This document shows, piece by piece, positions 39,532 to 51,393 of a stretch of DNA of 64,000 nt. The DNA lies in the NCBI GenBank assembly GCA_005656395.1, contig SRSI01000013.1, forward strand, positions 1,116,001 through 1,180,000, given 5' to 3'. The notes under the pieces were generated by a model that was not told the DNA's origin, did not search any database, and saw only the letters and a program-made list of their open reading frames with translations. The stretch's first letter is position 1. Every line of letters starts with the position of its first letter. This DNA is from Strongyloides papillosus (Eukaryota; Nematoda; Chromadorea; Rhabditida; Strongyloididae). A program made the position numbers and the translations under genes.

Positions 39532-40637
39532 TCAAGAGATGAGTAATCGTATACTTTTAGAAGTCTTATCATCTTTCAAGTGCTTACTATTATAACGTAT
39601 TGTATTTAGGAGGAAGGTTTTCTAAAAATGAATAATATTAGAACAAATAATAGGTATTAATGGAAGAGAAAGAGATTTATTATAAAATTAAAATAAATAT
39701 CACATACCTTGTCATCTTGAAGTAGATTTGAATGAAGAAGTTCTAGTATTGATTTAATATTTATATGACTAGTTTTTATAAATGCACCATTTTCATGTAT
39801 ATGATCATATAGAAGTAAAGAACCAACTAGAGATGTTGCATAAAAATTGATTTGTTCAAGATTTGGTTTACTCTCCTCCGTTAGGTATAGGAGCATACCA
39901 TGACAAATATGTACTATTGATGATAAAGTACTTGTAGTGTTATCAATTGGTAGATCGTTGTGACTTGTGACGAATGCTAATGTTCCAGAGACGATTGATG
40001 TAAACATTGGTGAAGATACTGCTAAGAATAGGCATACATTATTTGCTGTTTCCAAATTTAATATTAATTTTGCATCAGAAAAGGGTGATCTCGAGATTAT
40101 CCTACGATATAAGCTTAAGTCATTTTGTATTGAGGGGGTTGCCAGTTTAATTGCGTCAAATTGGAGAGCAAAACAAAGAATTTTAATAAATTGATAACTT
40201 AATGATGCTAATTTTTTAAGTTGATCGTTAGGAGGTAAAGGACCAGAACATAATTCCCATAATAATGGTGATAAAATTGAGTTCAATTTAAGTGAGATAT
40301 CATAATATCTTTTTATCCTCTCAATATATATACTCATTTCACGTAAAACTTCATTTTGTATGATATCATCATCAACACATGTTATACCTTTTTTAACTAA
40401 ATGTGATGCACCAGTATTGTATGTTGAGATATCTTCAATTATTTTATCACATTCCTTCAAACAACTATTTAATATTTCATATAGATTTATATCATTTCCA
40501 CCAATTGGTATGTCATCTAACTTTAAAAATGATTCTAATAAATCATTATCTAATGTTTCCTCAAAATATGTGTTGCTTGGTGATTGACGTAAGACAAACC
40601 TCATAACATCACCACATCCGGCACTTCTACTAGCCAT
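39532..40637 (-). CDS. CYRI: CYRI/FAM49 Rac1-binding protein
   Basis: Cytosolic protein that binds active Rac1 and limits SCAR/WAVE-driven Arp2/3 actin assembly. Exons are 39708-40637 and 39532-39621, in frame, 339 residues (human 323-324). Matches to FAM49 run in order: DISTYNTGASHLVKKGI, LCFALQFDAIKLATPSIQND, LSLYRRIISR, LPIDNTTSTLSS, LLYDHIHENGAFIKTSHINI, and in exon 2 LLNTIRYNSKHLKDDKTSKS. The predicted start (MASRSAGCGDVMRFV) lacks the Gly2 that is myristoylated in most CYRI proteins. An acceptor TTTTTAG lies 3 bases upstream, so either this is a trans-spliced start or an alternative first exon supplies MGN. Confidence 0.92.
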
Positions 40638-43600
40638 TCTCTAAAAATTATTATTATCATTAATAAATACTAAAGACATTATAATTTATTTTAATCGTTC
40701 ATAAATAAATTATAAATCTATGATCAGCTTTATTATAAATAATAAATGAAAAGTAATATATTATATATAAACATATTTATTAAAAGTTTCCACGTTGAGA
40801 AAAAAAAAGCATATATAAGTTTAAAAAAATATTTATACTTTTACGAAGATTGATATATAACTTCAATATATTATAATAAAATAAATTATCTTAAGTTAAT
40901 TTTTTTATAAACATGACATTATTTTCTACAAATTTATTTTAAAGAATAATAAAAAGTAGTTAATATTTATAATTTGTTGTAACAAAAGCTTAGTAAATGA
41001 AATTTTAACGTTAAATTTTATATATAGGAATTCTTTAAAAAGTACATATGATCTTTTTATTCTGATTTATTAATAGTAAAAAATAAAATATAAGTAGAGT
41101 TAATCTATTTTTCTTAATTCTTTATTGCAATATATAATATTTAAAGAGATAATACAATATCATTAATTTAGATGGGTCAATTTAAAAATAGTTATATAAA
41201 TTAAAATTTTAAAATAAAAAATTGTTAAACACTTATTTTTTCACTAATGAGATGGGTGTAAATTTTATCACTATTTGAAAAAACGACTTACTCAGTAAAA
41301 TAATACATTTTAAAATATATCTATTCTACATTGGGTATTAAAACATGTTAAAAGTTTTTTTCTCTCTTTTTTTCAAAATAAATTACTTAATAAGTTAAAT
41401 GACATAATAATAATATAAATACCTATAAAAAAAATAAAATTTAGTTGACACATCAAATGATATGAATATTTACTGTTATCAACGAGAGGAGTACGTAAAA
41501 TAAACTAAAAAATAATGATTCATGATAAAAGTAAACGATGGTATATTTATATATAATAGTTAAATGTCTAACAATAATCAGAATGGAATTAAGTTAATTT
41601 TCTGTAATATCTATTCTTTTACCACTAATTGGAGTGATTTGCCACACATTGGTAATTGTCAGAAGTAGTTAGTTTTCCAATTAGCTAATTAAATAAAAAT
41701 TTTACGTCCAGTAATAATTATATACTTGAATAGAAAATTAATTTCTAAGTAAAAGTTATATGATATATATTATTATAACTTTAGAATGATGTACAATTTT
41801 CTGAAATGTATATATTGCAACTTCTACGAGATGATATTGAATAATTAAATATAATTTTTATAGAGAACAAATGATTTAAAAATATTATATATAATTATTT
41901 GAAACATATTACAATGTTTCACTTGAATGATTTTTATTAAATTTTTACAATTTAATGAATTATACATTTAATATTTTAAATAGGACATAGTAATATATAA
42001 AAAAAATTTTTTTTAAATAAATAAATGAATTTATTATTGATAAAGGAGATTTAAATTTTTGTAGAGATTTTTTATTAATCACTTTTTTTCGTCTTCAAAA
42101 TATTTAAATGTTGTTGTGTTTTATTGACAAATGACTGTTTATATTAATAATAGACTACCATAAACTAGACATTTATAATTATAAATTTATAATATTATTT
42201 AATATTTTTCATGAATAGAAGATAGATATAATCCTGTTTTATCTTTATCTATCACATAAAAAGTATTATTGTATATATGATGAAAATATTGCTTAAACAA
42301 TACATAAATATTACAACCTACTCATTAAAATGAATAATTTTACAATAACCACCATTAATCATAATTTCAAAAATTGTAATAAGGAAAATATATGGTAAAT
42401 GTCTTGTGATTTAAAATAATTGTAATGTTAAAAATATATATATAATAAAAAGTGTTGCCTTTTTAATAGAAAATTTTGAAAAAAGAATATACAACAACAT
42501 TGACTAAGTGTAGCTAATAAAAAAGATAGTCTCTATGCCACTTTTGATGGTAAAAATATTTTTCTACAAGTATTAAATTACACATTTTATAGTACTATTA
42601 ATTTCTCATTTTTACAATATAAAAGTAACAAGGACTTTTATTAAAGGAAGAAAAAAGATATGACTACAATTTACAAGATTTTTAACACCAGATGCAAAAT
42701 TTTTTAAAAGAATAGATAATGAAATTTCGGTTTTACACTCTAGAAATAATTATCTGTTCAAATTCATTCTAATACGCAAAATTAAAAATGAATATACAAT
42801 CAAAATCTCGAAATTTTTTTGAAAATGTGAACAAATTTTGATACAATAAAGATAAGAATTGGAGAGTGGAATGATTTGATATATTTTAAAAGTTAAAATA
42901 AGTTTATAATATCTTTCTATTGTTAGAATTTTTAAAAAGGGTTCCTCAGGGATAACTTTTCAAGTAATATAAAATTTTATAGTTAGAGGAATAATTAAAT
43001 ATTGAATGCTATTATTTATGATAAAATATTTGTCTAAAAAATATTTTTATAATTTTAACTTTATATTTTGTTAAAAATATAGCAACTTTAATATGTATTG
43101 TTCTTAAGATAGCTTTATATGATTCCCTATAAATTATTTGTCTAAAGATAGTAACAATTTTCTTTCATTTTCATACATATTAAATGTTTTGAAAATTATG
43201 AATAAAAAAGAAGCGATATATTTTAATGCGATTAAAAGTTTTATTAAGAGTTCGGAAAAAATATATAAAATAAGATTATTTACCACTTTTTTTCCAATCA
43301 AAATAACACAAAAAAATCACACTAAAAATAAATTAGAATCATTTAACATTATCATATAGTAGTTTTCCAAAATAAGTTGTAATTTTTCTCAATATCATTA
43401 TAAAATACAATAAGATATTTTAAAAAGAAAATATTAAAATCAAAATTTCAAGATTATTATTTATCAAAATATAGTAGTAATAGGTATTTCGAAACATTAT
43501 TTTTATTTATATAAAAGGTTGTCTTACATAGTCTATCAATCACAGATATGTATTACTTTTCCCATTATTAGAATTAGATTAGTACAAATAAATGTTACAA

Positions 43601-45106
43601 TCATCTAAATATCTATTTGTAAATAATGTTAACATCTTCCATCCACTATACTTAAGTAAATATTGTAAATTAGAATTTAATTTTTGAGGTAACTTAATCT
43701 ATTAATTGATTTATTTGATAACCTTTTTCAAAATTTTTATTTAAATATAAAACGGTAATAAAAATAACAATTGTTTATTAAGGTCATTACGTTAATTATT
43801 TTAAAGAAAAAAAGTACATTAAAATAATAACTAAAGGTTGGAAAATTGATATATATGTATATACAGGAGTATTTTAATTATTAATACTCCTTGTAAAATA
43901 AACAAAATTTTTACGTTTATTCATGTTTATTATCAAACATAATCTAATACATTAAATAGTCCGTTTTATTATGAGATTCTTCATTTTATCATTATTATCA
44001 TAAGTTTATTGAGAAAATAAACTCGAGAGAAAGGAATACGATGGAAAATTATAATATATTTCAAACATCATTTAAGGTTTAAAAATTCCTTTTTATACCT
44101 TGCAAAATATTCTAATGTTTATAAAATATAAAAGTTTTACAACTGGTTTGGTACTTCAACAATTTTTCTTTCAATAAAATTATATAACAGTTGATGAATA
44201 ATTTTACACTAATTTATACATCTAAACTAATTTAACTTATTATTCCTATCATATATCTGTGGAGTTTCTGTCATCATTATACTCTCTTTTTTTATATAAA
44301 ATTAAACGATTTTCTTCGATGTAGAAAAAAAAGTTGTGGGCAACCTTGAAGGAAATTTTATTATCATACATAATAGAAATTTTATTTTCTTTTTCAAATT
44401 GTTTTCTTTTTTCTACAATCTTATAAAAAACAAACATTATTTTCTATTCACAAAGCTAAATTAAAAGCAAGTTGTTATATCAATTACTAAGTTTAACATT
44501 TGCAAAACTAATATGCAATATTATTATGCTTGATTAAAAGTACAACATCATTAGTACAATATATTATCATACACATATATTTTCTTTTTTATTTATTATA
44601 AAATTTTAAATAAACAAGAAGATAAAAAAAATTAAGTTTACAGGATTTACGCAATTCTAACTACAGTATGCTTCTGTAATTTAAAAGATTATTCATATAA
44701 AGTATATAGTTCATTTTTTAAAATGAATTATAATAGCAATTCCTTTTGATAATATTTTCATGATAATTACTTTTCTTTTTTTATCTTTTTCAGAATTTAT
44801 ATGAGATAAATTATAATTGTACTGTTTAAATAAAAATTTTTTCCAATAACAATTTAAATATGTTAATAAGAATCATTGCTTCGTAAAAAAAGAATAATAT
44901 AAAAATATTTAAAGAATAATAGAATAATAATAAAAATAAGATAAAAAGGAAGGATGTAAAATATTTTTGATGAATCAGTTCTATTTTTACCTGAAAAAAA
45001 ACTATTAGTTAGAAATCTGATAATAAAATATCAAAGTTTTATTAAGTGACTAAAAAACATATAGTAAAAAAAATTTTTTTCCTTACATTTTTAAAAATGT
45101 AATTTA
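40638..45106. other. Gene-free AT-rich stretch (4.5 kb)
   Basis: No supported frame was found; a 73-codon Lys/Asn/Phe-rich frame at 43138 looks random. No repeat, tRNA or transposon was recognised. It includes the CYRI promoter and the 3' end of the ETS gene. Confidence 0.55.
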
Positions 45107-46595
45107 TTAACCACTATGAATGTTTGATGCCAGATTGTGTCGATGATGAGAATTCAAGTGTTGATGGTGTCTAAGATGTTGATTAGAATTTGACTGTCGG
45201 TGTTGTAAGGTAATATTAACATTCATCGGAAACGGTATATTCTCCATGTATTGTCTCCTAAAATCAAATGGTAATTGAGTAGATAATTGTGTTGGACTTG
45301 CTAATACAGGGTTAGATGGTACCATTTGATATGGACGATTAATATATGGGGGACTATTTGGGTACATTCCATAAGAGTGATTAAAACTGTTAAGATGAGT
45401 AATATTATGAGCTATATTACTAGGCTTCACCTGTAAGTGATGAATTAAATCTATTGCTATGATTTCCCAAATATCCTTTTCTTTTCTGGTCACCTTTTGG
45501 ATGTGGTGCCCAGTACGCTTTAATTGAATCTTTATCACGCAAAACATTGGTAGTATTTGATGATCCAACAAAGGAGGGTGAGTATTGAGGGAAAGTTGCT
45601 GAGATACCAGCTAATTGTTCATTTGACGGTAAGGGATTTGGACTAAAAGTATTTGAGATAAATGATCTAGAAAGTAAATCCTGATATGAAGGTGGGTTAT
45701 GGTATGATGTCAAATTTTGTGTAAGATTATTTGTTGTCATACTTGGTAAAACAATATCGTTAGTTGGGAGGCCTTAATTATAAACATGAAAAATTAATAA
45801 AATATTTATGAAAACTTACCTGATGTGTATCTTTGAAGCATTGCCTCAGCTTGAGTGACAGGATTCATATTACCTGCAAAATTTGGATTACATTGACAGG
45901 CACTAATTAATCCAGGGAAATTAAATTTATAACAATATCTTTTACCATGAACTTTAGCCATTATACTTTTGTCATAGTAATATCTTAATGCTCTACTAAG
46001 TTTATCATAATTCATATTCGGTTTTCCTTTTCTTTCTCCCCATTTTCTTGCTACCTCATCTGGATCATGAAGTTTAAATTCTCCATGACCACCATCCCAA
46101 GAGATGCAATAACTAAAGAGGTGACTATTACCAAGTAATTCAAGTATAAATTGCCAAAGTTGTACTTGGCCACCGACAGTCATTTGTAAACATGATGTTA
46201 ATAAACGGTTATAAACTAGAAAGAAATTTTTTACTTTTATATAAACTTATTACCTTCAACTGGGTATCTTGTTAAATCAACATGATTAAATGGGTTATTT
46301 ACGATAGGATGGCGATTTCTGCCAAAATGAGATGTTCTTTTATTACAAAATCTTTGTAATGATGTTCTACATGTTAAGAATGATTCTGGAGGTTGTGTTG
46401 GAGAGGTAATTAAATTTGATGGCGATGATTGTTGTATTGATGAAACAAAGGGGTAAAAAGACGGTTGTGGTGATAAATTAACAACTTCATTTTTAATCTC
46501 ACCAATAAATGAATTTGGCTCTAAATCTAAAATAGAGTGAAAGGAAAAAATTATAAATTAGTTGGTTTTTGCTTAATTTTTTTTATCTTACTCAT
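45107..46595 (-). CDS. ETS-domain transcription factor, ERG/FLI/FEV group
   Basis: DNA-binding regulator recognising GGAA cores. Exons are 46592-46595 (ATGA only, inferred), 46254-46526, 45820-46215, 45421-45772 and 45107-45386, giving 434 residues in continuous frame. The ETS domain (about residues 107-195) has [53 protein letters not shown], then [20 protein letters not shown] with both recognition-helix arginines. [20 protein letters not shown] and the following KFNFPGL point to the ERG/FLI/FEV class (C. elegans relatives are AST-1 and ETS-5), not ELK or GABP. Flanks are Pro/Ser/Asn-rich and the tail is His-rich ([15 protein letters not shown]). No PNT domain was seen, as in FEV. The last intron is only 34 nt. 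Confidence 0.88.
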
Positions 46596-47396
46596 TATAG
46601 TTACTTTAAGTTTTAAGATGTAAAATATCAATATTTTATAATAGTTGGTCTTGAAAAATTAAAATATCTCATCCGCTTCAAAAGATCCGACGGAAGTCAG
46701 TAAAATATATGGACGGTGAGTTGACTTTACTTTTAATGGATATACGTCTTTTGATTATTGAGGCAAAATTAATTCAAATGTTAGGAAATATGGTTTAAGA
46801 TTATGAAATGAATTAAATATACTTACATATGATTTTTATATATTTATATATAGAAGATTAAAATGAAAATGGTAAAAATAACTTTAGGTAGGAGCTTAGA
46901 GTTATTATTAATTTTCACCAACTTTAGAATTATTAGTATCATCTTTTTTAATGTTTTTATCATCTTCATATATCATCAAATAATTTTGATATCCTCTAAC
47001 CTATTATATAATTTATTTAAAGTTCCTTCCTTATAAAAGATAATCCTTTTTATTATTCATTTCATATATTACCGTAATACATAAAATTATCATAACTTCT
47101 ACATGTACTCAGACTTTTCACAAAATAATAAATTGAGATTTGATAATCACTAAAGATGTAATTTCCGTAAATTAATAACGTATCCATAGCAATTAAATCA
47201 AACCTATTGTAATTCTCACCAAATTCTAACAAATGCTATCTCTAATAATAAAACGGTATTATTTTGATGTAATATTATATTTATAAACACCACCATATAT
47301 TATGTAATGATAAAAATTTATTAACTTTCTTTATTACATTTTTAAAAGGATATATAATCTTTAAACTTATTTATAAAATTAGAAGAAATATTATTA
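46596..47396. other. Gap between ETS factor and lipase
   Basis: AT-rich, no coding signal. Probably the ETS 5' region and promoter. A less AT-rich patch with AAAGATCCGACGGAAGTC lies near 46680; it contains CGGAAG, an ETS-like core, so autoregulation is imaginable but unproven. Confidence 0.4.
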
Positions 47397-50242
47397 TTAA
47401 ATTTTGTAGAAATTTTCAGGTACATCTAATGATTTCATCATTATATCCAGACATATATCGGATCCTTTTTTGCATTCTGGAGATACCATAGTAAAGTTTA
47501 AAAATCCATGTGATAGATTATCAAGTAACTTAACAATTCTAATGTCACCACCTGCTTTTTTAACTTTCTTAGCAAATGATACAGTATCATCAAGAAGGGG
47601 ATCTAAATGGCAACCTATTAAATACATAGGCGGTAGTCTTCTTAATAATTCATCATCTGCATACATTGGGGATATCTCAGGGTGACGGGGAATTTTTAAT
47701 TTTAACAATTCATCAAGTGTAGATTTGTGATGTTCAGTTTCCTTCTTCTGGTGTTCAGCTGCCATCTTTGGGGTCATTGTTGCAGCACGACTTAACTTTT
47801 GTTTATCAACATGTCCAATAGGTTTTTTTTCTGCTTCAAACCATTCTGATATATTATCAATTGCATATGTTGCAGCCATTGATGCTGTCTGTGCTAAAGA
47901 TTGACTTAATGTTTTTTTCTTCTGTTGAATAACATTGTCTGGGGAATCTGTTGCCTTTTGTTGTGTTGGGGAATTTGACAATCCAGCAAGATTATTTTCT
48001 GAGATTGATGCAATTGATTGTTTTGGTTCGAGTTGTAGCTTTACAGGAACGGGAATTTGTATACCACTTGGACTTTCAGAGGGTGTCTGATAGTTACTCT
48101 CTTCGGAATCTTTATCTTGCGACACAGTTTTTGTATCTGTTACAGATGTTGAGAAGAGCGATGAAATAAAATTGGTTGTTGCAGACTTTGTTAGGAAATT
48201 TTTTTGTGCCTGTAATTTTGCTTTTTTCTCTTTTCTAAAATATTTATTTTACTTGTTACACAATTAATTAACTTACACATTTGTAAAATCATTATTGTTC
48301 TTAAAAAGTTCAATAAGTGTGGCATCATAATTTTCAGATGACAAAAGAATATTATCAGGATCTCTGAAAATTTTTACATTTTGTGTTCTGTTATAAGGCG
48401 TTCCCTCAATCTCTTCTTCACCAAAATTGTGAAGTAATGAATCATTTGCTGAGGTTAATGGAATATCAGTTTTATTTTGTGAATTATTTGTCACTCCTTC
48501 AATAGCTGGTAAGTTAATTATTGTATTTTCTTCTGATCTATTATTAGAACAATTGTAATAAGCTACAATAGAATCAGATAAATTGTCGAATTTAAAAATA
48601 TTTCCAATTTGGCTATTTTTTAATTCATTGACATATTCCAGTAAAGAACGATGGCCATTTTTAGGTGGTACTTCTCCTTTCTTCTCCGATGACTCAGATT
48701 CAGGTACATTTGTAGTTAATGGAAGTTTATTTATCTCTACATCGCCCATTGTATAGGCAGTGAGGCATCTTAATAATATTCCCATGTGAAGAATTGGATC
48801 CATAAAACTAAGTACCCTTGATGGTGATGGTAGATATTGAAATAAAAATGGTGTATAAATAGGTACAATACTATTTGGTAATCTTTTGACGTTTAAATTT
48901 ACCATACGAACAGAAACAGAAGTTATCAAATTTCCACCTGCAGAGTCTCCAACAAGGCATATTTTTTCACCAGTCCATCCAAATTTTTCAGGAAAATTTA
49001 ACATATATGCATATGCATAAAGAACCTCCTCTGTTGGTCGTGGATATGGATTTTCAGGAGCCAAAGAATAGTCAATTGAAACAACAGGACAATTTGATTG
49101 TTTGGCCCATGCTCTAAGATATCCTTCATGTGATTTTGATGACGTTGCGACATAGCCACCACCATGGCAGTGAACTATTAAGTACGGAGATAGAGGAGAT
49201 TTTGAATTTTGTGTTACAGGACTTAGATGATAACGATGAACTGATGATAGGATACGATATTTAATAGGTCTAAAACCTGTATGAGCTGTTGGTTCAGGAA
49301 TCAAAACACGACCGCCATCATTTGTCTCCAATGGTAAAGGTCCATTTGATCCAATTTCTCTTAATTCACAAATTGCAAGTGTTATACCAAACCATTTAGG
49401 TAAAGCTGGTAATGCACCAAGTTCAGGTAAATTCCAAAAACCTTTGCAAAATTCAACATCAGCTTCTCGAGTTATTTTTATAATTCTACTTGCACGTTCT
49501 TCTGGTGATAGTAAGAATTTGGCTGATTTTACCAATGACCCAAATGCACCATTTCCTTTTTCCCATGTTAAGCTATATGTTGCAAGTAGAATTCCAATGA
49601 TTTTAAACATTTTACAGACAGAGGGACAAAACTGAAATCCTAAAGATCGTGAGTAGAAGCATGTTGCATCAAGTGTCTCCAATGTTTTTAGGACACTAAA
49701 ATATTGGTCATAATCATCAATATCTATTGGTGGGAATAAATTATCATTGTCAGGTTCCTCATATGAAATACTTCCAATAAGTTGTTGTGATGATAAAATC
49801 CAAAACCTCAAAACAGCCATATAATTTTCAATTTCTTTACAAAAAAATGAAATTCTAAACATAAGGCTATTCTTCATAACACAACATGATCTAAGGAGAG
49901 ATATAATATGAAGGACAACTGTATCACATACACAAATTATTGACCGAAATCCATTTCCAGGTGTATTTTCATCGAAATCAAATTTTGGTGCAATCATATT
50001 CATTTTAATTAATAAGTCATAAGCAACTGTAGAGTATTCTGAAATCTCTTGACATGAGGCAGTAAACCTTTTGGTGTATTGACAATTTGAATTTGATGAA
50101 AATTGTTCTATGGCTTGGGAACATAACTAGAAATGTATTTAATTTTTTTTAATAAAAATACCTGTTGAATAAGTTTAAATACGGCCTCTCTGTTTACAGT
50201 TAATCGTGCTTCAATTTTTTTTGGTACTGTTAGGGGCTCCAT
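47397..50242 (-). CDS. hosl-1: Hormone-sensitive lipase
   Basis: Cytosolic/lipid-droplet neutral lipase that hydrolyses diacylglycerol and cholesteryl esters. Exons are 50162-50242, 48277-50126 and 47397-48234, with in-frame introns of 35 and 42 nt, giving 922 residues. The N-terminal HSL domain leads to the alpha/beta-hydrolase core: oxyanion motif HCHGGGYVATSSKSHEGYLR at about 345, nucleophile elbow GDSAGG at about 419, catalytic Asp in GCHLDPLLDD near 854, and His in SHGFLNF near 885. About 430 residues separate the Ser and Asp motifs against roughly 280 in mammals, because the regulatory module is expanded with Ser/Gln-rich sequence. The start chosen (MEPLTVPKKIEARL) has TAG immediately before it in frame. 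An Asn/Asp-rich open stretch in other frames upstream leaves the N-terminus open. Confidence 0.92.
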
Positions 50243-51393
50243 CTATATTACCATTATCATTAGATACACTTTTTTCTAAATCCTGATTATTATTATCATT
50301 CATATCATCATTTGGTAGATCATTTATGTTACTAAGTATATTGTTACTACTAGAAACGACTTTTCATTATCATTTGAAATATTCATTCTCTATAAACATA
50401 AAAAATATATTTATAATAATTTATTATTAGAACCAAAAATGTACTTTAAATAAATTTTATATGGTAAACAAAAAAAGGTAGACAAATAAATAAAAAAAGT
50501 AATAGTTAAAAGTATAAAAGGTATGTATATATACATACATCGTTTGGAGTAATGAATAAAGAAGTACATGTCACAACGCCAACAACAACATTTTTATACG
50601 TAATGTGATTAGTTACTTTGTTATATAATATAAAATAAAATTTCATTCAATTGAATTGCAGATTTTGTTAATGAATTTTCTATATATATAATGTTAAATA
50701 GAACAATATTGTCATCATTTTATAATTAACATGTAATTAACTTTAAATTATAAAAAAAATTTTGATTTTAGACACTAATGTAGTTTGTATTTTAGGGAAA
50801 AAAATGTTTTTTTTATTAAAATAAACATATGATGCATAAGAAATTTTCCCAATATATTTATAAACAATTTTGGTGATATTTGATATTATAGAACTGCTTA
50901 TAAAAGTCTAAAGTGTTTACATTTTGAATGTTATGATATATTTAAGATACCATTTAAACAATATATGTTTAATATTTATAATTTATTGGTTTATTAAAAA
51001 AATGAAATTAAAAAAAATTTTGTATAATATAATTTTAACATGATAATTTTTTTAATTTTAAAATAAACAAAATAAAATAATAGAGAAGTTATTCTTTCCA
51101 ATGAAAATTTTTGGTACGACACTAAATGATAAAACAAAATATTATACTTTTAGCCATTTTTTTCAGTAAAGAGCAAAAATTAATATGTTAGATAAATATA
51201 AATAAAATTAACTATGGAAATAAAGAATCAGTCATCATGTTTTAGGGATTATAAAAAATAATTAAATGCTGTTCTTTGTCATAAGTTTGATGAAAATACT
51301 AAAAAAAATTTGTGATTAGTGAACATAACAAACATATATTTCCCGCAGTTATTGGCATTTGCCTTTTGGAATATGCACACATTCATTATTTTT
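50243..51393. other. Gap between lipase and GLG1
   Basis: The first ~150 bases carry an Asn/Asp-rich open frame on the minus strand, possibly the lipase N-terminus (see findings). The rest is AT-rich with no feature seen. Confidence 0.45.
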
